Source: REEB95 sp035934235
GTDB taxonomy: Bacteria; Pseudomonadota; Alphaproteobacteria; ATCC43930; CGMCC-115725
DNA: 64,000 nt
Direction: 5' to 3'
Assembly (NCBI GenBank): GCA_035934235.1
Contig: DASYYB010000045.1
Location: 8,664 to 72,663 of the forward strand
The notes under the pieces are model-generated. The model was not told the origin of the DNA and made no database searches. It saw only the letters and a list, made by a program, of their open reading frames with translations. Position numbers and translations under genes: made by a program. The first letter of the stretch is position 1, and every line of letters begins with the position of its first letter. Below are positions 63,704 to 64,000 of the stretch, piece after piece.

Positions 63704-64000
63704 GCCAATCCTCGATCAGCCGCCGCGCCACCGAATCCTTTCGCGGCAGGCGGAAGTCATCGTCGTCGGTGTGTGCCCGAATCCAATCGCGCTCGTACCA
63801 GGCCGCGTGTTCGAGCTCGCTGCCTGCCATCGCCAGCGCGCGCGTCACCGCACGCGCCGAGAAGCCCAGCATGAGCGACGAGGGAAACGGCCAGGGCTGC
63901 GACGAGTGATAGACGATGTCGGTAACGGCGATGCCGGCTTCCTCGCGCACTTCGCGCGCCACCACCTCTTCCAGGCTTTCGCCCGGCTCGACGAAGCCGG
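63672..64000 (-). CDS. nudC: NADH pyrophosphatase NudC, partial (5' end outside window)
   Basis: The last 109 residues of a Nudix hydrolase. The Nudix box begins at the window edge: GFVEPGESLEEVVAREVREE followed by AGI. The NudC signature SQPWPFPSSLMLGF follows, which marks enzymes that hydrolyse NADH and decap NAD-RNA. The N-terminal and zinc-finger parts lie beyond base 64000. Its stop lies inside the 3' end of pheA. The reading frame entering at 63998 matches the family. Confidence 0.9.
   Translation of the reverse strand, partial: GFVEPGESLEEVVAREVREEAGIAVTDIVYHSSQPWPFPSSLMLGFSARAVTRALAMAGSELEHAAWYERDWIRAHTDDDDFRLPRKDSVARRLIEDWLNRSASAAPP

Overview
The window is 64 kb of uniformly GC-rich, gene-dense chromosome from an alphaproteobacterium. 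The evidence is the gene content and order: CobS/CobT aerobic cobaltochelatase subunits next to a J-protein and BolA, a NadQ-type regulator divergent from nadABC, aroK-aroB, xerD-accA, degP with an OmpR-type regulator, secA divergent from a PpiC isomerase and argJ, a CycM-like cytochrome c divergent from kdsB-pheA, and an elongator tRNA-Met next to rlmN. A Rhodospirillales-like soil or aquatic lineage is my best guess, but the sequence does not prove it. I see no insertion sequence, prophage, CRISPR array or rRNA, and no stretch above about 230 bases without a gene.

Layout. 1-2.0 kb: the tail of an MFS transporter, then a fusion of an HpnL-like membrane domain with a CDP-alcohol phosphotransferase. 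2.2-10.1 kb: a LivKHMGF-type ABC importer (with LivM and LivG fused) facing a tcuA-tcuB-SDR operon, which looks like a uptake and oxidation module for a carboxylate. 10.2-14.6 kb: nadA-nadB-nadC divergent from nadQ, with two matching 17-bp inverted repeats in the shared intergenic region. 14.8-23.2 kb: a surface-polymer-like cluster made of a flippase, a polysaccharide deacetylase, an ATP-grasp ligase, a FemAB/BioF2-like acyltransferase and a 963-residue protein that joins a phosphoribosyltransferase-like, a kinase-like and a HAD phosphatase domain. This is the least conventional part of the window. 23.2-30.9 kb: small membrane proteins, tRNA-Met overlapping the end of rlmN, an IalB-like protein, a quinone reductase, a GNAT enzyme, and cobS-cobT with a J-protein. 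30.9-37.8 kb: BolA, an RHH regulator, DUF2889, aroK-aroB, a secreted helical protein, xerD and accA. 37.8-45.8 kb: response regulator, degP, secA, PpiC isomerase, argJ and mutT. 45.8-54.5 kb: lipoprotein, two methyltransferases, comF, glutaredoxin, nitrilase, pgk, GST and an M17 aminopeptidase. 54.5-60.1 kb: a complete yejABEF peptide importer. 60.1-64 kb: hisN, a tandem-duplicated dihaem cytochrome c, kdsB (apparently starting at CTG), pheA, and the 3' part of nudC running off the end.

Most genes sit in short operons with 1-30 nt overlaps. Convergent pairs almost always end within a dozen bases of each other or overlap, so there is little room for intrinsic terminators, and I could not find a convincing one. 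Very long open frames antisense to real genes are common, as expected at this GC content, and I left them out.
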